A stretch of DNA of 64,000 nucleotides, from NCBI GenBank assembly GCA_963795195.1, contig CAWCGU010000006.1, forward strand, positions 682,001 to 746,000, given 5' to 3'. Position numbers and translations under genes: made by a program. This document shows, piece by piece, positions 24,891-33,302 of the stretch (within the stretch, counting starts at the first letter, position 1; each line of letters opens with the position of its first letter). Under the pieces are notes generated by a model. It was not told the origin of the DNA. It did not search any database and saw nothing but the letters and a program-made list of their open reading frames with translations. The DNA is from CAWCGU01 sp963795195 (lineage in GTDB: Bacteria; Actinomycetota; Thermoleophilia; Solirubrobacterales; 70-9).

Positions 24891-25460
24891 GTGAACGAGC
24901 ACCTCGAAGGTGATCGGACCGCCTGGCTTCGCTGCTACCGCTGCTGGTCCCAGCGACTGGAAGCTCAGGTCCACTATGACGCGCTGCTGCGCATCGACCC
25001 GGAGACCGGCGAGCCGGCCGAGCGCGTTGACGAGGTCCAGGAGGCCGTCGTGCAATGCCTCGACTGCATGCACGACCAGCCGCACCTGACCGTCGACGAA
25101 GGGCGCGTCGTGCCGATTGAGGATCGCTGGGAGCGCATGGTGGCCGGTAAGCCGTTCGTCGCCTCGTGCACTGTGCGGGTCGACCAGGAACAGGTCGAGG
25201 CCTGTTCGGGCCCGGAGGCCGCGGACTCGCTCACCTACGGCGCCTTTGGGGACTGCGGAACCCGTGAGTTTTTCACCCACGTTCGTTTTCACAAGCACGA
25301 GGAGGACCAGGTCGTCATCCACCTGCTGGTCGAGCTCTACGCCCGCAATGAGGAGGAGGCGGTCGACGTGCTCGAAGGGGCTTCCCGCGGCGTTCTGGAG
25401 CTGACCTCGCTGGCCGAGGAGTCCCGACCCCCGGCGCATGCGTCGGGGGAAGCGCATTGA
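24891..25460 (+). CDS. Cys-pair (zinc-ribbon-like) protein of unknown function
   Basis: A 189-residue soluble acidic protein. Two CxxC pairs, C15-x2-C18 (CYRC) and C56-x2-C59 (CLDC), about 38 residues apart suggest a structural zinc site at the N-terminus. The rest has a central beta part (RFHKHEEDQVVIHLLVELYARNEEEAVDVL). No catalytic family recognised. GTG start with no Shine-Dalgarno sequence. Divergent from the blue-copper lipoprotein; the 129-bp gap holds both promoters. Confidence 0.72.
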   Translation: MNEHLEGDRTAWLRCYRCWSQRLEAQVHYDALLRIDPETGEPAERVDEVQEAVVQCLDCMHDQPHLTVDEGRVVPIEDRWERMVAGKPFVASCTVRVDQEQVEACSGPEAADSLTYGAFGDCGTREFFTHVRFHKHEEDQVVIHLLVELYARNEEEAVDVLEGASRGVLELTSLAEESRPPAHASGEAH

Positions 25461-25488
25461 TCGCTATCGTCTCGGGTTAGGTGGGGAC

Positions 25489-27297
25489 GTGACGGTGGGG
25501 ATCCGAACACAGCACGCCAGGCTCGGCATCTTGGCCGCGCTGGTCGCTTTGGCATTTCCGGCCGCCGCCGAGTCGCGTCGCAATATCTACGTGACCAGCT
25601 CCGGAACCGCGCCGGTCGGCCTCGCCGCCTTCGACATCGGGTCCGATGGCGCGATGTCGCCGCTCACCGGCTCCCCGTTCGGCGGCGTTGGCACGAGCCC
25701 CTCCGCGGTGACCATGTCTCCCGACGGCGCACGCGTTTACGTAACTGACTCCAACGTGCCAACCACCGCGGTCAACGCACTCAACGTCGATTCCGCCACG
25801 GGCCTCGTCAGCCCCATGACCGGGTCCCCGTTCGCCGACGCGCTCAGCCCGCAGGCGATCACGATGACGGCTGACGGGAACTTCCTCTACACGGCGAAAT
25901 TCTCAAACCAGGCCAAGGTGAGCGGATTCTCCGTGGCCGCCGACGGCGCGCTCTCCCCAGTGCCCGGGTCGCCATTCGATGCCGGCGCCGAGGGCACCAA
26001 CCAGGGCGCAGTCGTCGCGACGCCTGACGGCAGGCGCCTCTACGTCGCCAACACCAACGCCCCAAACGGCAACATCTCCGCCTTCAGCATCGGCATCAAC
26101 GGCGCCCTGACATTGATTCAGGGCTCGCCGTTCGCAAGTGGCGCCACCAGCCCGGCGGACCTCGTGGTCACGCCCGACGGCAAGCGTCTCTACTCGGCGA
26201 ACATCGGCAACGGCGGCAGCGTCTCAGCCTTCAACATCGGCACAACGGGCGCGCTCACCGCGATCACCGGTTCGCCGTTCAGCTCCGGCGGCGCCTTCAC
26301 CATCGGCGCCACGCTCACCCCGGACGGCAGGCGCCTGTACGTCTCGAACCGCGCCGGAGCCAGCGTCTCCGGATTCAGCGTCGCCGACGACGGGTCAATT
26401 GCCCCTTTGCCCGGCTCACCGCTGCCGCTCGGGGCAGGGACCGGCCCCAGCGGGATCCAGGTGACGCCCGACGGCAACCGCCTCTACGTCACCGAGTTCG
26501 GGACCGACAAGGTCTTTGGCCTTGACATCGCCGCCGACGGTTCACTGGCCGGGGTGCCCGGATCGCCGATCAATTCCGGCGTCGGCGGACCGCCATTCGA
26601 GTCGCTGGTGATCACGCCCAACCAGCCGCCCGTCGCGGCCTTCACCGCAAATGCCGCTCCAGCCGGCCAAGTGACCACATTCGATGCCGGGTCCTCGACC
26701 GATGCCGATGGAGCAATCGTCCGCTACGACTGGGACTTCGGCGACGGCACGTCGCTGCCCGATGGTGGGCCGACGCCGCAGCACGTCTACGAGAAGGCGC
26801 GCCCCTACACCGCCACGCTGACCCTGACCGACAACGAAGGCTGTTCGCGGACCCAGTCCTACACCGGCCAGATCGTGCTCTGCAACGGCGGCAGCGCCGC
26901 CCAGCTCAAGCAGCAACTGACCGTCCCCGACGTCGTCAACCCGTCGCTGCGCGTGCGCGGGCCGCGCAAGCAGCCGGCGGGCACCTCGGTGAAGGTCAAG
27001 GTCGTCAGCAACGAGGTCGGGCGTGCCGTCGCGCGGGGGACGCTGACGGTGAGGGGCGCCGGCGGCAAGAGCGTCGTCAAGCGGATGAAGCTGAGGCGCG
27101 CCAGAGGCAAGGTGTTCCCCGATCGCAGCGAGACACTGAATCTGAAGCTCTCGAGGGCGGCGCGCGTCGCCGTCCTCTCCGCGCTCGAGCGCAGAGGCCG
27201 GGTGATCGCCAAGATCAGGGTCCGCGTCTCCGATCAGGCGGGCAACCGCTCGAAGACCAAGAAGCGCACCATTTCGCTGAAGCTCCGCGGTCGCTAG
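25489..27297 (+). CDS. Secreted seven-bladed propeller with PKD domain and basic C-terminus
   Basis: A 602-residue protein. The GTG at 25489 was chosen because AGGTGGGG lies 4 nt upstream; longer readings overlap the previous gene. After a signal peptide (about 8-28) come YncE-like blades with TPDGRRLYVAN-type repeats and SPLTGSPF turns (about 32-380). Then a PKD domain (PPVAAFTANAAPAG, YDWDFGDG, PQHVYEK; about 385-475) and a Lys/Arg-rich beta module ending KTKKRTISLKLRGR. PKD domains and propellers suggest an extracellular adhesion or binding role. A relative of the truncated gene at the window start; the basic end resembles that of the protein at 10072. Confidence 0.85.
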   Translation: MTVGIRTQHARLGILAALVALAFPAAAESRRNIYVTSSGTAPVGLAAFDIGSDGAMSPLTGSPFGGVGTSPSAVTMSPDGARVYVTDSNVPTTAVNALNVDSATGLVSPMTGSPFADALSPQAITMTADGNFLYTAKFSNQAKVSGFSVAADGALSPVPGSPFDAGAEGTNQGAVVATPDGRRLYVANTNAPNGNISAFSIGINGALTLIQGSPFASGATSPADLVVTPDGKRLYSANIGNGGSVSAFNIGTTGALTAITGSPFSSGGAFTIGATLTPDGRRLYVSNRAGASVSGFSVADDGSIAPLPGSPLPLGAGTGPSGIQVTPDGNRLYVTEFGTDKVFGLDIAADGSLAGVPGSPINSGVGGPPFESLVITPNQPPVAAFTANAAPAGQVTTFDAGSSTDADGAIVRYDWDFGDGTSLPDGGPTPQHVYEKARPYTATLTLTDNEGCSRTQSYTGQIVLCNGGSAAQLKQQLTVPDVVNPSLRVRGPRKQPAGTSVKVKVVSNEVGRAVARGTLTVRGAGGKSVVKRMKLRRARGKVFPDRSETLNLKLSRAARVAVLSALERRGRVIAKIRVRVSDQAGNRSKTKKRTISLKLRGR

Positions 27298-27353
27298 CTG
27301 ACCCCGCCAACACCACCTCTGGGAGGCGCGCCGCGTCGCCTCGCCGGTACGGA

Positions 27354-27359
27354 TATAAC
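27354..27359 (+). promoter_or_regulatory. Putative -10 box, leaderless LLM oxidoreductase
   Basis: TATAAC with 6 nt to the GTG start at 27366 and no ribosome site. Confidence 0.5.
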
Positions 27360-27365
27360 CCCCGC

Positions 27366-28343
27366 GTGGCCGGGATCGGTGCCTTCATCTCCGCCGGGCG
27401 CTCGCTCGACTCGGCGCTCGAGCGTGTCAGGCTCGCCGACTCGCTCGGCTACGACTCCGCCTACACCACCCATATCGCCGGCCGGGACTCGCTGACGCTG
27501 CTGATGGCCTACGCATCGGCCAGCGAACGGATCAGGCTGGGGACCGGGGTCGTCCCGATCTTCTCGCGAACTCCCGTCGCCATGGCCCAGACGGCGGCGA
27601 CGATCGACGAGTTCTCCGCCGGGCGCATGGTGCTCGGGCTTGGCGTCTCGCACAAGGTCACGGTGGAGAACTGGTTCGGCGCTTCAATCGAAAGGCCCGT
27701 CACGCAGATGCGCGAGTACGCGTCGGTGGTGCGGGCGATCCTCGAGGGGCGGCCTCCCCCTGAGGGCAGCTACTTCCCGACCAAGTTCCAGTTCATGGGC
27801 TACGAAGCCCGCGCCGACCTGCCCATCTACATCGCCGCCCTCTCCCCCAACATGCTGCGCCTCGCCGGCGAGATCGCCGACGGGGTGATGCTCTGGCTCT
27901 GCAACCCCGACTACATCCGCGACGTCGTCGTGCCGGCCGTAGCCGAGGGGCGCGAGAAGGCGGGCAAATCGATGGAGGGCTTTGACGTCGTCGCGGCGGT
28001 GCCCGTCGGCCTCACCGACGATCCGGATGCCGCCAAGGCTGCCTTCCGGCAGGACCTGATCCCCTACGCATCGCTGCCGTTCTACCGCGAGATGCTGAAG
28101 CGAGGTGGTTTCGGCGGGGACCTTGAAGCGTTTGACGCGGGGATGGCCGGGGGCGATCTGGAGGCGGCAAAAGCCGGGCTCTCTGACGGCCTCCTCCAGG
28201 CCCTGTCGGGGATTGGCAGCAAGGAAGACGTCTTCGAAGCGGTGACGAGATACCGCGACGGAGGCGCCACGTCACCCTGCATCGGCGGCATCCCCGGCAC
28301 GGATTACAGCGCGACGATCGAGGCCGTCGCCGAGCTGATCTAA
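27366..28343 (+). CDS. LLM-class (luciferase-like) F420-dependent oxidoreductase
   Basis: A 325-residue TIM-barrel protein of the bacterial-luciferase-like family. The N-terminal GIGAFISAGRSLDSALERVRLADSLGYDSAY, ERIRLGTGVVPIFSRTPVAMAQTAATIDEFSAGRMVLGLG and C-terminal GGATSPCIGGIPG are typical of F420-binding members related to methylene-H4MPT reductase-like oxidoreductases. The substrate is unknown. FbiC in the same window shows that the organism can make the F420 precursor. GTG start; transcription appears leaderless. Confidence 0.87.
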   Translation: MAGIGAFISAGRSLDSALERVRLADSLGYDSAYTTHIAGRDSLTLLMAYASASERIRLGTGVVPIFSRTPVAMAQTAATIDEFSAGRMVLGLGVSHKVTVENWFGASIERPVTQMREYASVVRAILEGRPPPEGSYFPTKFQFMGYEARADLPIYIAALSPNMLRLAGEIADGVMLWLCNPDYIRDVVVPAVAEGREKAGKSMEGFDVVAAVPVGLTDDPDAAKAAFRQDLIPYASLPFYREMLKRGGFGGDLEAFDAGMAGGDLEAAKAGLSDGLLQALSGIGSKEDVFEAVTRYRDGGATSPCIGGIPGTDYSATIEAVAELI

Positions 28344-28364
28344 GCGCGCCTCGTCAACCTCGAA

Positions 28365-28448
28365 GGGGTGGTTCGGAGCGTGGTTTCGCTGACCGAACGA
28401 TGGCGATTTAGACCACCCCCTATGGGCCAAGGCGCCATCGTTCGTCAG
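28365..28448. repeat. Interlocking inverted repeats between convergent genes
   Basis: CGAACGATGGCG (28394-28405) pairs perfectly with CGCCATCGTTCG (28433-28444), extended by CTGA/TCAG with one bulge. Overlapping alternatives exist: GGGGTGGT (28365-28372) with ACCACCCC (28412-28419), and GTTCGG (28371-28376) with CCGAAC (28393-28398). The stems exclude one another. The position between two gene ends suggests a bidirectional terminator, without a T run. Confidence 0.55.
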
Positions 28449-28948
28449 ACTGAGGCGCCGAAGTGCTCGGCCAGGCGCCGGTGCCTGTGCTGAAACAACC
28501 GCCGCACGATCGCCTCGACCAGCCGTGAGCTGCCCGGCAGCCAGCGCAGCGGGCGCCTCGGGGTGAACTGGAGCCGGTCGGTCACGGTGCAGGCCGCCTC
28601 CCCGGCGGGCTCGACGATCCGCTCGTGGCGCCAGGGCGAGAGCGTCGCCATCGTCGAGACCTCCTGGAAACGCCGCCCCGGCTCGCGCTCGGTGATGCAA
28701 AGAAGGTCGTAGTCGACGGGGATCAGGCCGAAGAGCTTCACCCAGCTGCGCCCGACCGGTTCCCCGAGCGGCAGGTCGTCGATGTTGAGATCAGCGGCCC
28801 GCTCGCGCAGTTGCCGCGGCACGGTCATCGAGAGCACGGGACCGAGTTCATGGTTGACGCCGGCGACGCTGACGATGCGCGACCAGACGGCCGGCGCGTC
28901 TGCGCTGATGGTTGAGCTGACGACTACTTCTCCGGTGGTCGCGGCCAT
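28445..28948 (-). CDS. SRPBCC (START-like) family protein
   Basis: A 167-residue protein starting GEVVVSSTISADAPAVWSRIVSVAGVN, the usual first strand and helix of polyketide-cyclase/Bet v1-like SRPBCC domains, with the long C-terminal helix RLVEAIVRRLFQHRHRRLAEHF. These folds bind hydrophobic ligands; no specific substrate can be named. A TATAGT box (minus strand 28961-28956) lies 7 nt before the ATG. It lies in the same orientation as, and 25 bp downstream of, the glycosidase gene at 28974. Confidence 0.8.
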   Translation of the reverse strand: MAATTGEVVVSSTISADAPAVWSRIVSVAGVNHELGPVLSMTVPRQLRERAADLNIDDLPLGEPVGRSWVKLFGLIPVDYDLLCITEREPGRRFQEVSTMATLSPWRHERIVEPAGEAACTVTDRLQFTPRRPLRWLPGSSRLVEAIVRRLFQHRHRRLAEHFGASV

Positions 28949-28973
28949 GCCGGAGACTATACCCCCTAGGGGT

Positions 28974-30107
28974 TTATTGTCCAGATAACTCTGCGACCAG
29001 CCGCCGGTAGACGGCGAAGGCCGGCTTGGGGCTGTAGTCGTCGTTGAGCAGCCCGTAGTGATGCTGGAAGTTGGCCGAACTGGTGCGGTGATCGCGCAGG
29101 TCGAACCAGCGGTAGTCGCTGATGTTGAAGGTGCCGCGGAACCGGTGCACGGCGCCGACCATCTCCTCCATCGCCCGTACCTGTTCGGACTCGAGCCGCC
29201 CGATGCCGGTTGGATAGCCGTTCTCCTCGACGTGGATCGGCACGCTCCCGGGGATACCGGGAATCGCCATCAGGCATCGCAGCGTTGAAAGCGCGTTCAC
29301 CATTCCGTCGGCGAAGTCACCCGGCCCGGGTTCCACCGGCGGGAAGACCGTGCCCGGATAGGCGTCCAGACCCACCCAATCGAGGGACCGTACGAAGCGC
29401 GACCCGCCGAGGGCGCCGAGCTCGCCCCAGAAGTCCTCCTCGACGAACGGCAGGTTGCGATACGCCCAGTTGAAGCCGATCTCGAGCTGGTCAAACCCCC
29501 GCCTTCGTACCTCCCGCTTGGCGGTGATAACGCCTCGGACGAGCGCTTCACGGGCGCCGTCGTACCCGGCGTCGGAGGCGTCGGGCGCGATCGGCAAGAA
29601 GTTGACCTCGTTGGTCACCTGCAGCGAGACCACCCGCTCGTTGGGCCCGAAGCGCCGCACGACCCGGCGCACGAAGCCGAGCCAGCGGGGTATGTCGCCC
29701 TCCTGTTCTTGGTTCGGGTGGTAGCGCAGCTGCAGCTCGACCAAGTAGCCGCGTCGTGTGTAGCGGTTTGCCAGCCGCTCGAAGCGATCGATGCCCGCGC
29801 TTCCGAATGACCAGAAGAAGCGGTTGAGGCGCAGGACGAAGGGTGCCCCACGGGGTCGCAACTGCCGCACCGCCGCCAGCGTTTTGGCCGGATCGTCCGG
29901 TACCGGTTCGACCCGAGGGCCCAAAGCACCGGCCTCACCGGCCGGATTGATCCCGAAGCGAACCGGCGGGCCGGGTACGGGTGCGACGGAGTCGTCGTCT
30001 ATGGCGCCCAGACAGGGCTCGCCGCCGGGTTGTTGCGCAGCCGCCGTCGCCGGCGCCGTCACCAGCGCCGTCGCGAGCACGGCGAGTGTTGTCGCGAGGC
30101 CCCTCAA
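28974..30107 (-). CDS. Secreted clan GH-A (TIM barrel) glycoside hydrolase
   Basis: A 377-residue protein with signal peptide (about 1-25) and a (beta/alpha)8 barrel. LQVTNEVNF places a catalytic acid/base Glu167 after Asn166, as in clan GH-A, and PIHVEENGYPT gives the probable nucleophile Glu295. NFNWAYR-like and WVGLDAYPG strands also fit. The exact GH family (GH5-, GH39- or GH53-like) cannot be fixed by eye. TTG start 15 bp after the stop of the MaoC-like gene, so it may sit at the end of that operon although its role differs. Confidence 0.78.
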   Translation of the reverse strand: MRGLATTLAVLATALVTAPATAAAQQPGGEPCLGAIDDDSVAPVPGPPVRFGINPAGEAGALGPRVEPVPDDPAKTLAAVRQLRPRGAPFVLRLNRFFWSFGSAGIDRFERLANRYTRRGYLVELQLRYHPNQEQEGDIPRWLGFVRRVVRRFGPNERVVSLQVTNEVNFLPIAPDASDAGYDGAREALVRGVITAKREVRRRGFDQLEIGFNWAYRNLPFVEEDFWGELGALGGSRFVRSLDWVGLDAYPGTVFPPVEPGPGDFADGMVNALSTLRCLMAIPGIPGSVPIHVEENGYPTGIGRLESEQVRAMEEMVGAVHRFRGTFNISDYRWFDLRDHRTSSANFQHHYGLLNDDYSPKPAFAVYRRLVAELSGQ

Positions 30108-30122
30108 GGGACCGAGTCTGCC

Positions 30123-30641
30123 CTAGCCCGGGTTTTTTCGCGGCACCAGAACTGCGCGCTTGAACTCGGCGACGAGCTGGCCGGTCTGCTTGTAGACCCG
30201 TGTGTGCACCCGGACGACGCCGCGATCGAGCTTGGACTGCGAAGGCTTGACCTCGAGCACTTCCGACTCGCAGTAGAGCGTGTCGCCGTGGAAAACCGGA
30301 TTGGGGTGGCTGAGCTCGTCGGTGGCCAGGTTGGCGATCGCCTTCCCGGAGACGTCGGAGACAGTCATGCCGACAGCCAGCGAGTAGACCAGCGGCCCGA
30401 CGACGACGTTCTGCCCCTGCTGGGACTCGCCGGCGTAGACGTCGTTGATGTGAAGCGGGTGATGGTTCATCGTGATCAGGCAAAAGAGGTGGTCGTCCGC
30501 CTCGGTCACGGTCTTGGCAGGCCAGTGCTTGTAGACGGCGCCGACCTCGAACTCCTCCAGATAGCGTCCGTAGGCGTGCGCTCCGGAGGCCTCGCGGCCC
30601 GCCTGGTCGGTGATCAGTTCATGTGTTTCTGTGTCGCTCAT
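30123..30641 (-). CDS. MaoC-like enoyl-CoA hydratase, candidate mesaconyl-CoA hydratase
   Basis: A 172-residue single hot-dog protein with the MaoC-type motif TMNHHPLHIND and FEVGAVYKHWPAKTVTEADDHLF. In the ethylmalonyl-CoA pathway a hydratase of this type adds water to mesaconyl-CoA to give beta-methylmalyl-CoA. The residues usually Asp-x-Asn-Pro in R-specific hydratases are Asn-His-His-Pro here, as in actinobacterial homologues near CitE-like lyases. Evidence for the role is context: the acyl-CoA dehydrogenase lies in the same operon, mcl is 3 kb away, and ccr and ecm are in the window. A different branched enoyl-CoA hydratase remains possible. Confidence 0.72.
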   Translation of the reverse strand: MSDTETHELITDQAGREASGAHAYGRYLEEFEVGAVYKHWPAKTVTEADDHLFCLITMNHHPLHINDVYAGESQQGQNVVVGPLVYSLAVGMTVSDVSGKAIANLATDELSHPNPVFHGDTLYCESEVLEVKPSQSKLDRGVVRVHTRVYKQTGQLVAEFKRAVLVPRKNPG

Positions 30642-30659
30642 GCGTCCTTCCTTGTCATT

Positions 30660-31367
30660 TCAAACGGCCGGAAGTGTAGGCCGCTTGCGCAGAATCGCGA
30701 TGAACTCGTGGTGATTCGGCTCGACTGCTTCGACCGCGAACGGCAGGTCTAGGTCGGATTGCATGCAGGCCAGCAGCTCGCAAAAGCTCTCGAGCGTCCA
30801 GACGTGGAAATGGATCGAGTAGCCGCTCTCCTTGACCCGGAGCGCCTCGGTCTGCGCCTCAGGGCCATCCAGCCCCTTGAAGTAGCGGGCGAATTCCAGG
30901 TAGTGATCGTCGCGCGAGGACTCCGGGCCACCGCGGTAATCACCCAGCAAGTGCGCCAGCTCCGTCAGCTCCCGCCCTGAGTCGAAGGTGTGGCGTTTGT
31001 CGGGCACAGCCAAGAAAAGAATTCCCTCGGGTCGCAGCTTGGAGAGGTGCCGCGCGATGGTGCCGATCGGATCCTCGGTGTGCTCGATGAAGTGATTGGC
31101 AACGATGAAGTCGAGCGAGTCACCCGGGACGGTTTCGAGCCGCTCACCGTCGTCGATCACGTCGACGGGTGTCAGCTCAACACCCTCGAGCTCGGGGTAT
31201 TCCCGGCGCAGGTCGTCGACGCCCATGCGGTCCACGTAACTGACGCGTGCGCCGCGTGGAAGCTGCAGCGGCTCGTTGAGCGCACCAACCTCGATTCCCT
31301 GGCCGGCGAGATAGGTCCGCGCCAGGCGACGGCGCGCCCTGCGGAAGCGGCGGGGGCGCCGAATCAG
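30660..31367 (-). CDS. Class I SAM-dependent methyltransferase, probable CTG start
   Basis: Methyltransferase_11-like protein. The SAM-binding motif I (GIEVGALNEPLQLP) lies upstream of the first canonical start (GTG at 31235), so that start would remove the cofactor site. The frame is open back to the preceding gene, where a CTG at 31367 overlaps that gene's stop as CTGA, with AAGAAAG upstream. From there the protein is 235 residues: basic N-terminus, motif I, DFIVANHFIEHTEDPIGTI (motif II region) and LRPEGILFLAVPDKRHTFD. The substrate is unknown. A frameshift further upstream is the alternative explanation. Confidence 0.75.
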   Translation of the reverse strand: MIRRPRRFRRARRRLARTYLAGQGIEVGALNEPLQLPRGARVSYVDRMGVDDLRREYPELEGVELTPVDVIDDGERLETVPGDSLDFIVANHFIEHTEDPIGTIARHLSKLRPEGILFLAVPDKRHTFDSGRELTELAHLLGDYRGGPESSRDDHYLEFARYFKGLDGPEAQTEALRVKESGYSIHFHVWTLESFCELLACMQSDLDLPFAVEAVEPNHHEFIAILRKRPTLPAV

Positions 31368-31729
31368 TGCACTTTCTTGAGGCGCGCCCGCGCCTCGTGG
31401 CGCTCGATCACCTGACCCAGCAGCTTGCGTACCTGGGGATCGCCGCCGACCTTGATGTGGCCCAGGTCGAAGGCCTCGTGCCAGTGCTTGAGCTTGCCGT
31501 CGGCCGCCAGCTCGTTGAAGTGGGAGCGCGGGATCGAGACGTCGATGCGAGCGTCGTCGGGCTCGCCCTTGACGATCTCGGGACCCGGGATGCCGATGCC
31601 GTAGACCTGGATGTCGCCGCGGCCGCGCAACTCGAGCCTGATCATCAACTTGAGCTTGGTGAGCTCGGGCAGCTCGGCGCGCAGGTGCTCCACCGCTTCG
31701 GAGATCAGGTCCTTGGTTGATGCGGCCAT
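31364..31729 (-). CDS. Small conserved protein, possibly SCP2-like
   Basis: A 121-residue soluble protein between the acyl-CoA dehydrogenase (13 bp upstream) and the methyltransferase (overlapping), so part of that operon. The pattern LTKLKLMIRLELRGRGDIQVYGIG then RIDVSIPRSHFNELAADGKLKHWHEAFDLGHIKVGGD followed by a basic helix is like sterol-carrier (SCP2)-type domains, which bind acyl chains, but the match is weak. Function unknown. Confidence 0.68.
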   Translation of the reverse strand: MAASTKDLISEAVEHLRAELPELTKLKLMIRLELRGRGDIQVYGIGIPGPEIVKGEPDDARIDVSIPRSHFNELAADGKLKHWHEAFDLGHIKVGGDPQVRKLLGQVIERHEARARLKKVH

Positions 31730-31742
31730 CGGCTCAAGCCTC

Positions 31743-32939
31743 CTACTGGATCGGGTTCCGCTCCAGGAGCTTCTTGCCGATCACCATCTTCTGGATCTCG
31801 GATGTGCCCTCGCCGATCAGCAGCAGCGGCGCGTCACGGTAGATGCGCTCGATCTCGTACTCCTTCGAGTAGCCGTAACCGCCGTGAATGCGCAGCGCCT
31901 CCTCGGCGTTCGACCTCGCCGCCTCCGAGGCGAACAGCTTCGCCATCCCGGCCTCGATGTCTGAGCGTTCGCCCGCGTCCTTCATCCGCGCCGCCTTCAT
32001 GGTCAGCAGCCGGGCGGCTTCGAGGCGAGTGCCCATCTCCGCCAGCTTGAAGGTGATCGCCTGATGGTGGGCGATCGGCTTGCCGAAGGCCTTTCGCTCC
32101 TGGCTGTAGCGAAGCGCCAGCTCCAGAGAGCGCTGCGCGACGCCGACGCCTCGAGCGGCGACGTTCACGCGCCCGAGCTCGAGGGCGTCCATCATCTGCC
32201 CGAAGCCCTTGCCGAGGCCATCGCGGCCGCCGAGGATGTGGTCGTCGGTGCACTTGAAGCCGTCGTAGACGAGCTCCGTGGACTCGACGCCCTTGTAGCC
32301 CATCTTCTTGATCTGCGGCGGGATCGTCAGACCGGGCATCTCAGACACACCCGGCTCCTTCTCGCAGATGAAGCAGGTCATGCCTTTGTAGCGCGGCTCG
32401 GCCTTGGGGTCGGTCTTGACGAGGACGAAGACGAGCCCGGAGCGCAGGCCGTTGGTGACCCACATCTTCTGGCCGTTGATCTCCCAGCCGCCGTCGACCT
32501 CCTTCGCCGTCGACTTGATGCCCTGCACGTCGGAGCCGACCTCGGGCTCCGACAGCGAGAAGGCGCCCCTGACCTCCCCGGTCGCCATCTGGGGCAGGTA
32601 CTTCTCCTTCTGCTCGTCGGTCCCGAACTTCATCAGCAGGTAGGAGCCGATGAAGTGGGTGTTGACGACGCCCGAGATTGAGATCCAGCCACGCGAGAGC
32701 TCCTCGACGATCATCGCGTAGGTCGTCAAGTCCAGCCCCAGCCCGCCGTACTCCTCGGGGATCGTCACACCGAAAAGCCCCAGCCCCTTCATCTCTTCGA
32801 CGATCGGCTCGGGGAACTTGTCCTCGTGGTCGTACTCCTCGGCGTGCGGAATGATCTCCTTATCCGCAAATTGGCGCACCATCTCGGTGATCGCCTGTTG
32901 CTCGTCGGTCTTGTCCTGCAAGGGGGTCGCTACGGCCAT
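31743..32939 (-). CDS. Acyl-CoA dehydrogenase, candidate methylsuccinyl-CoA dehydrogenase
   Basis: A 398-residue FAD enzyme with the family signatures AFSLSEPEVGSDVQGIKSTA, KMWVTNGLRSG, QERKAFGKPIAHHQAITFKLAEM and the C-terminal IHGGYGYSKEYEIERIYRDA followed by EGTSEIQ, in which Glu377 is the likely catalytic base. It is first in an operon with a small unknown, a methyltransferase and the MaoC-like hydratase. In actinobacterial ethylmalonyl-CoA clusters a dehydrogenase at this place oxidises methylsuccinyl-CoA to mesaconyl-CoA. The specificity is inferred from context; short/branched-chain acyl-CoA is the fallback. Confidence 0.82.
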   Translation of the reverse strand: MAVATPLQDKTDEQQAITEMVRQFADKEIIPHAEEYDHEDKFPEPIVEEMKGLGLFGVTIPEEYGGLGLDLTTYAMIVEELSRGWISISGVVNTHFIGSYLLMKFGTDEQKEKYLPQMATGEVRGAFSLSEPEVGSDVQGIKSTAKEVDGGWEINGQKMWVTNGLRSGLVFVLVKTDPKAEPRYKGMTCFICEKEPGVSEMPGLTIPPQIKKMGYKGVESTELVYDGFKCTDDHILGGRDGLGKGFGQMMDALELGRVNVAARGVGVAQRSLELALRYSQERKAFGKPIAHHQAITFKLAEMGTRLEAARLLTMKAARMKDAGERSDIEAGMAKLFASEAARSNAEEALRIHGGYGYSKEYEIERIYRDAPLLLIGEGTSEIQKMVIGKKLLERNPIQ

Positions 32940-33001
32940 GGCTTCTTGTTTCCTCAGTTCGGGCTCAGTTTTGTGGGAGATCTGAGGATACTTTCAGTCT
33001 C

Positions 33002-33302
33002 GTGAGCGCCGACGGGCCAAGCACGCAAGCCATGCCCGATGATCCCGTCGAGTTCATCAGACAGCTGCGCCAGGTCTTCGCCGACGAGAGCGGAAAATCG
33101 CGCATTTTTCGGCATCGACGCTGAGATCGATCAACCCGCTTCGGCAGTTTGGCGGCTTCGCGACGGGCGCATCCACGCGGTAGAGTTCATCATCGACCAG
33201 AAGGAAGCGCTCCGGGCCGGAGGCCTCGATCCGGCCGATCCGGGGCCGGCGGTTCGACTAGTCGGGTCGGCTCAGGCCTCGGCCTCGGCGAGCAGCGAGT
33301 AG
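33002..33302 (+). pseudogene. Probable remnant of a SnoaL/NTF2-like gene
   Basis: A GTG at 33002, behind a TACTTT box 7 nt upstream, opens a short frame (VSADGPSTQAMPDDPVEFIRQL...) that stops near 33125. A different frame immediately continues with AVWRLRDGRIHAVEFIIDQKEAL, the usual C-terminal part of SnoaL-like proteins. The middle of the domain is missing. Best read as a truncated, frameshifted gene overlapping the end of the padR gene. Confidence 0.4.
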
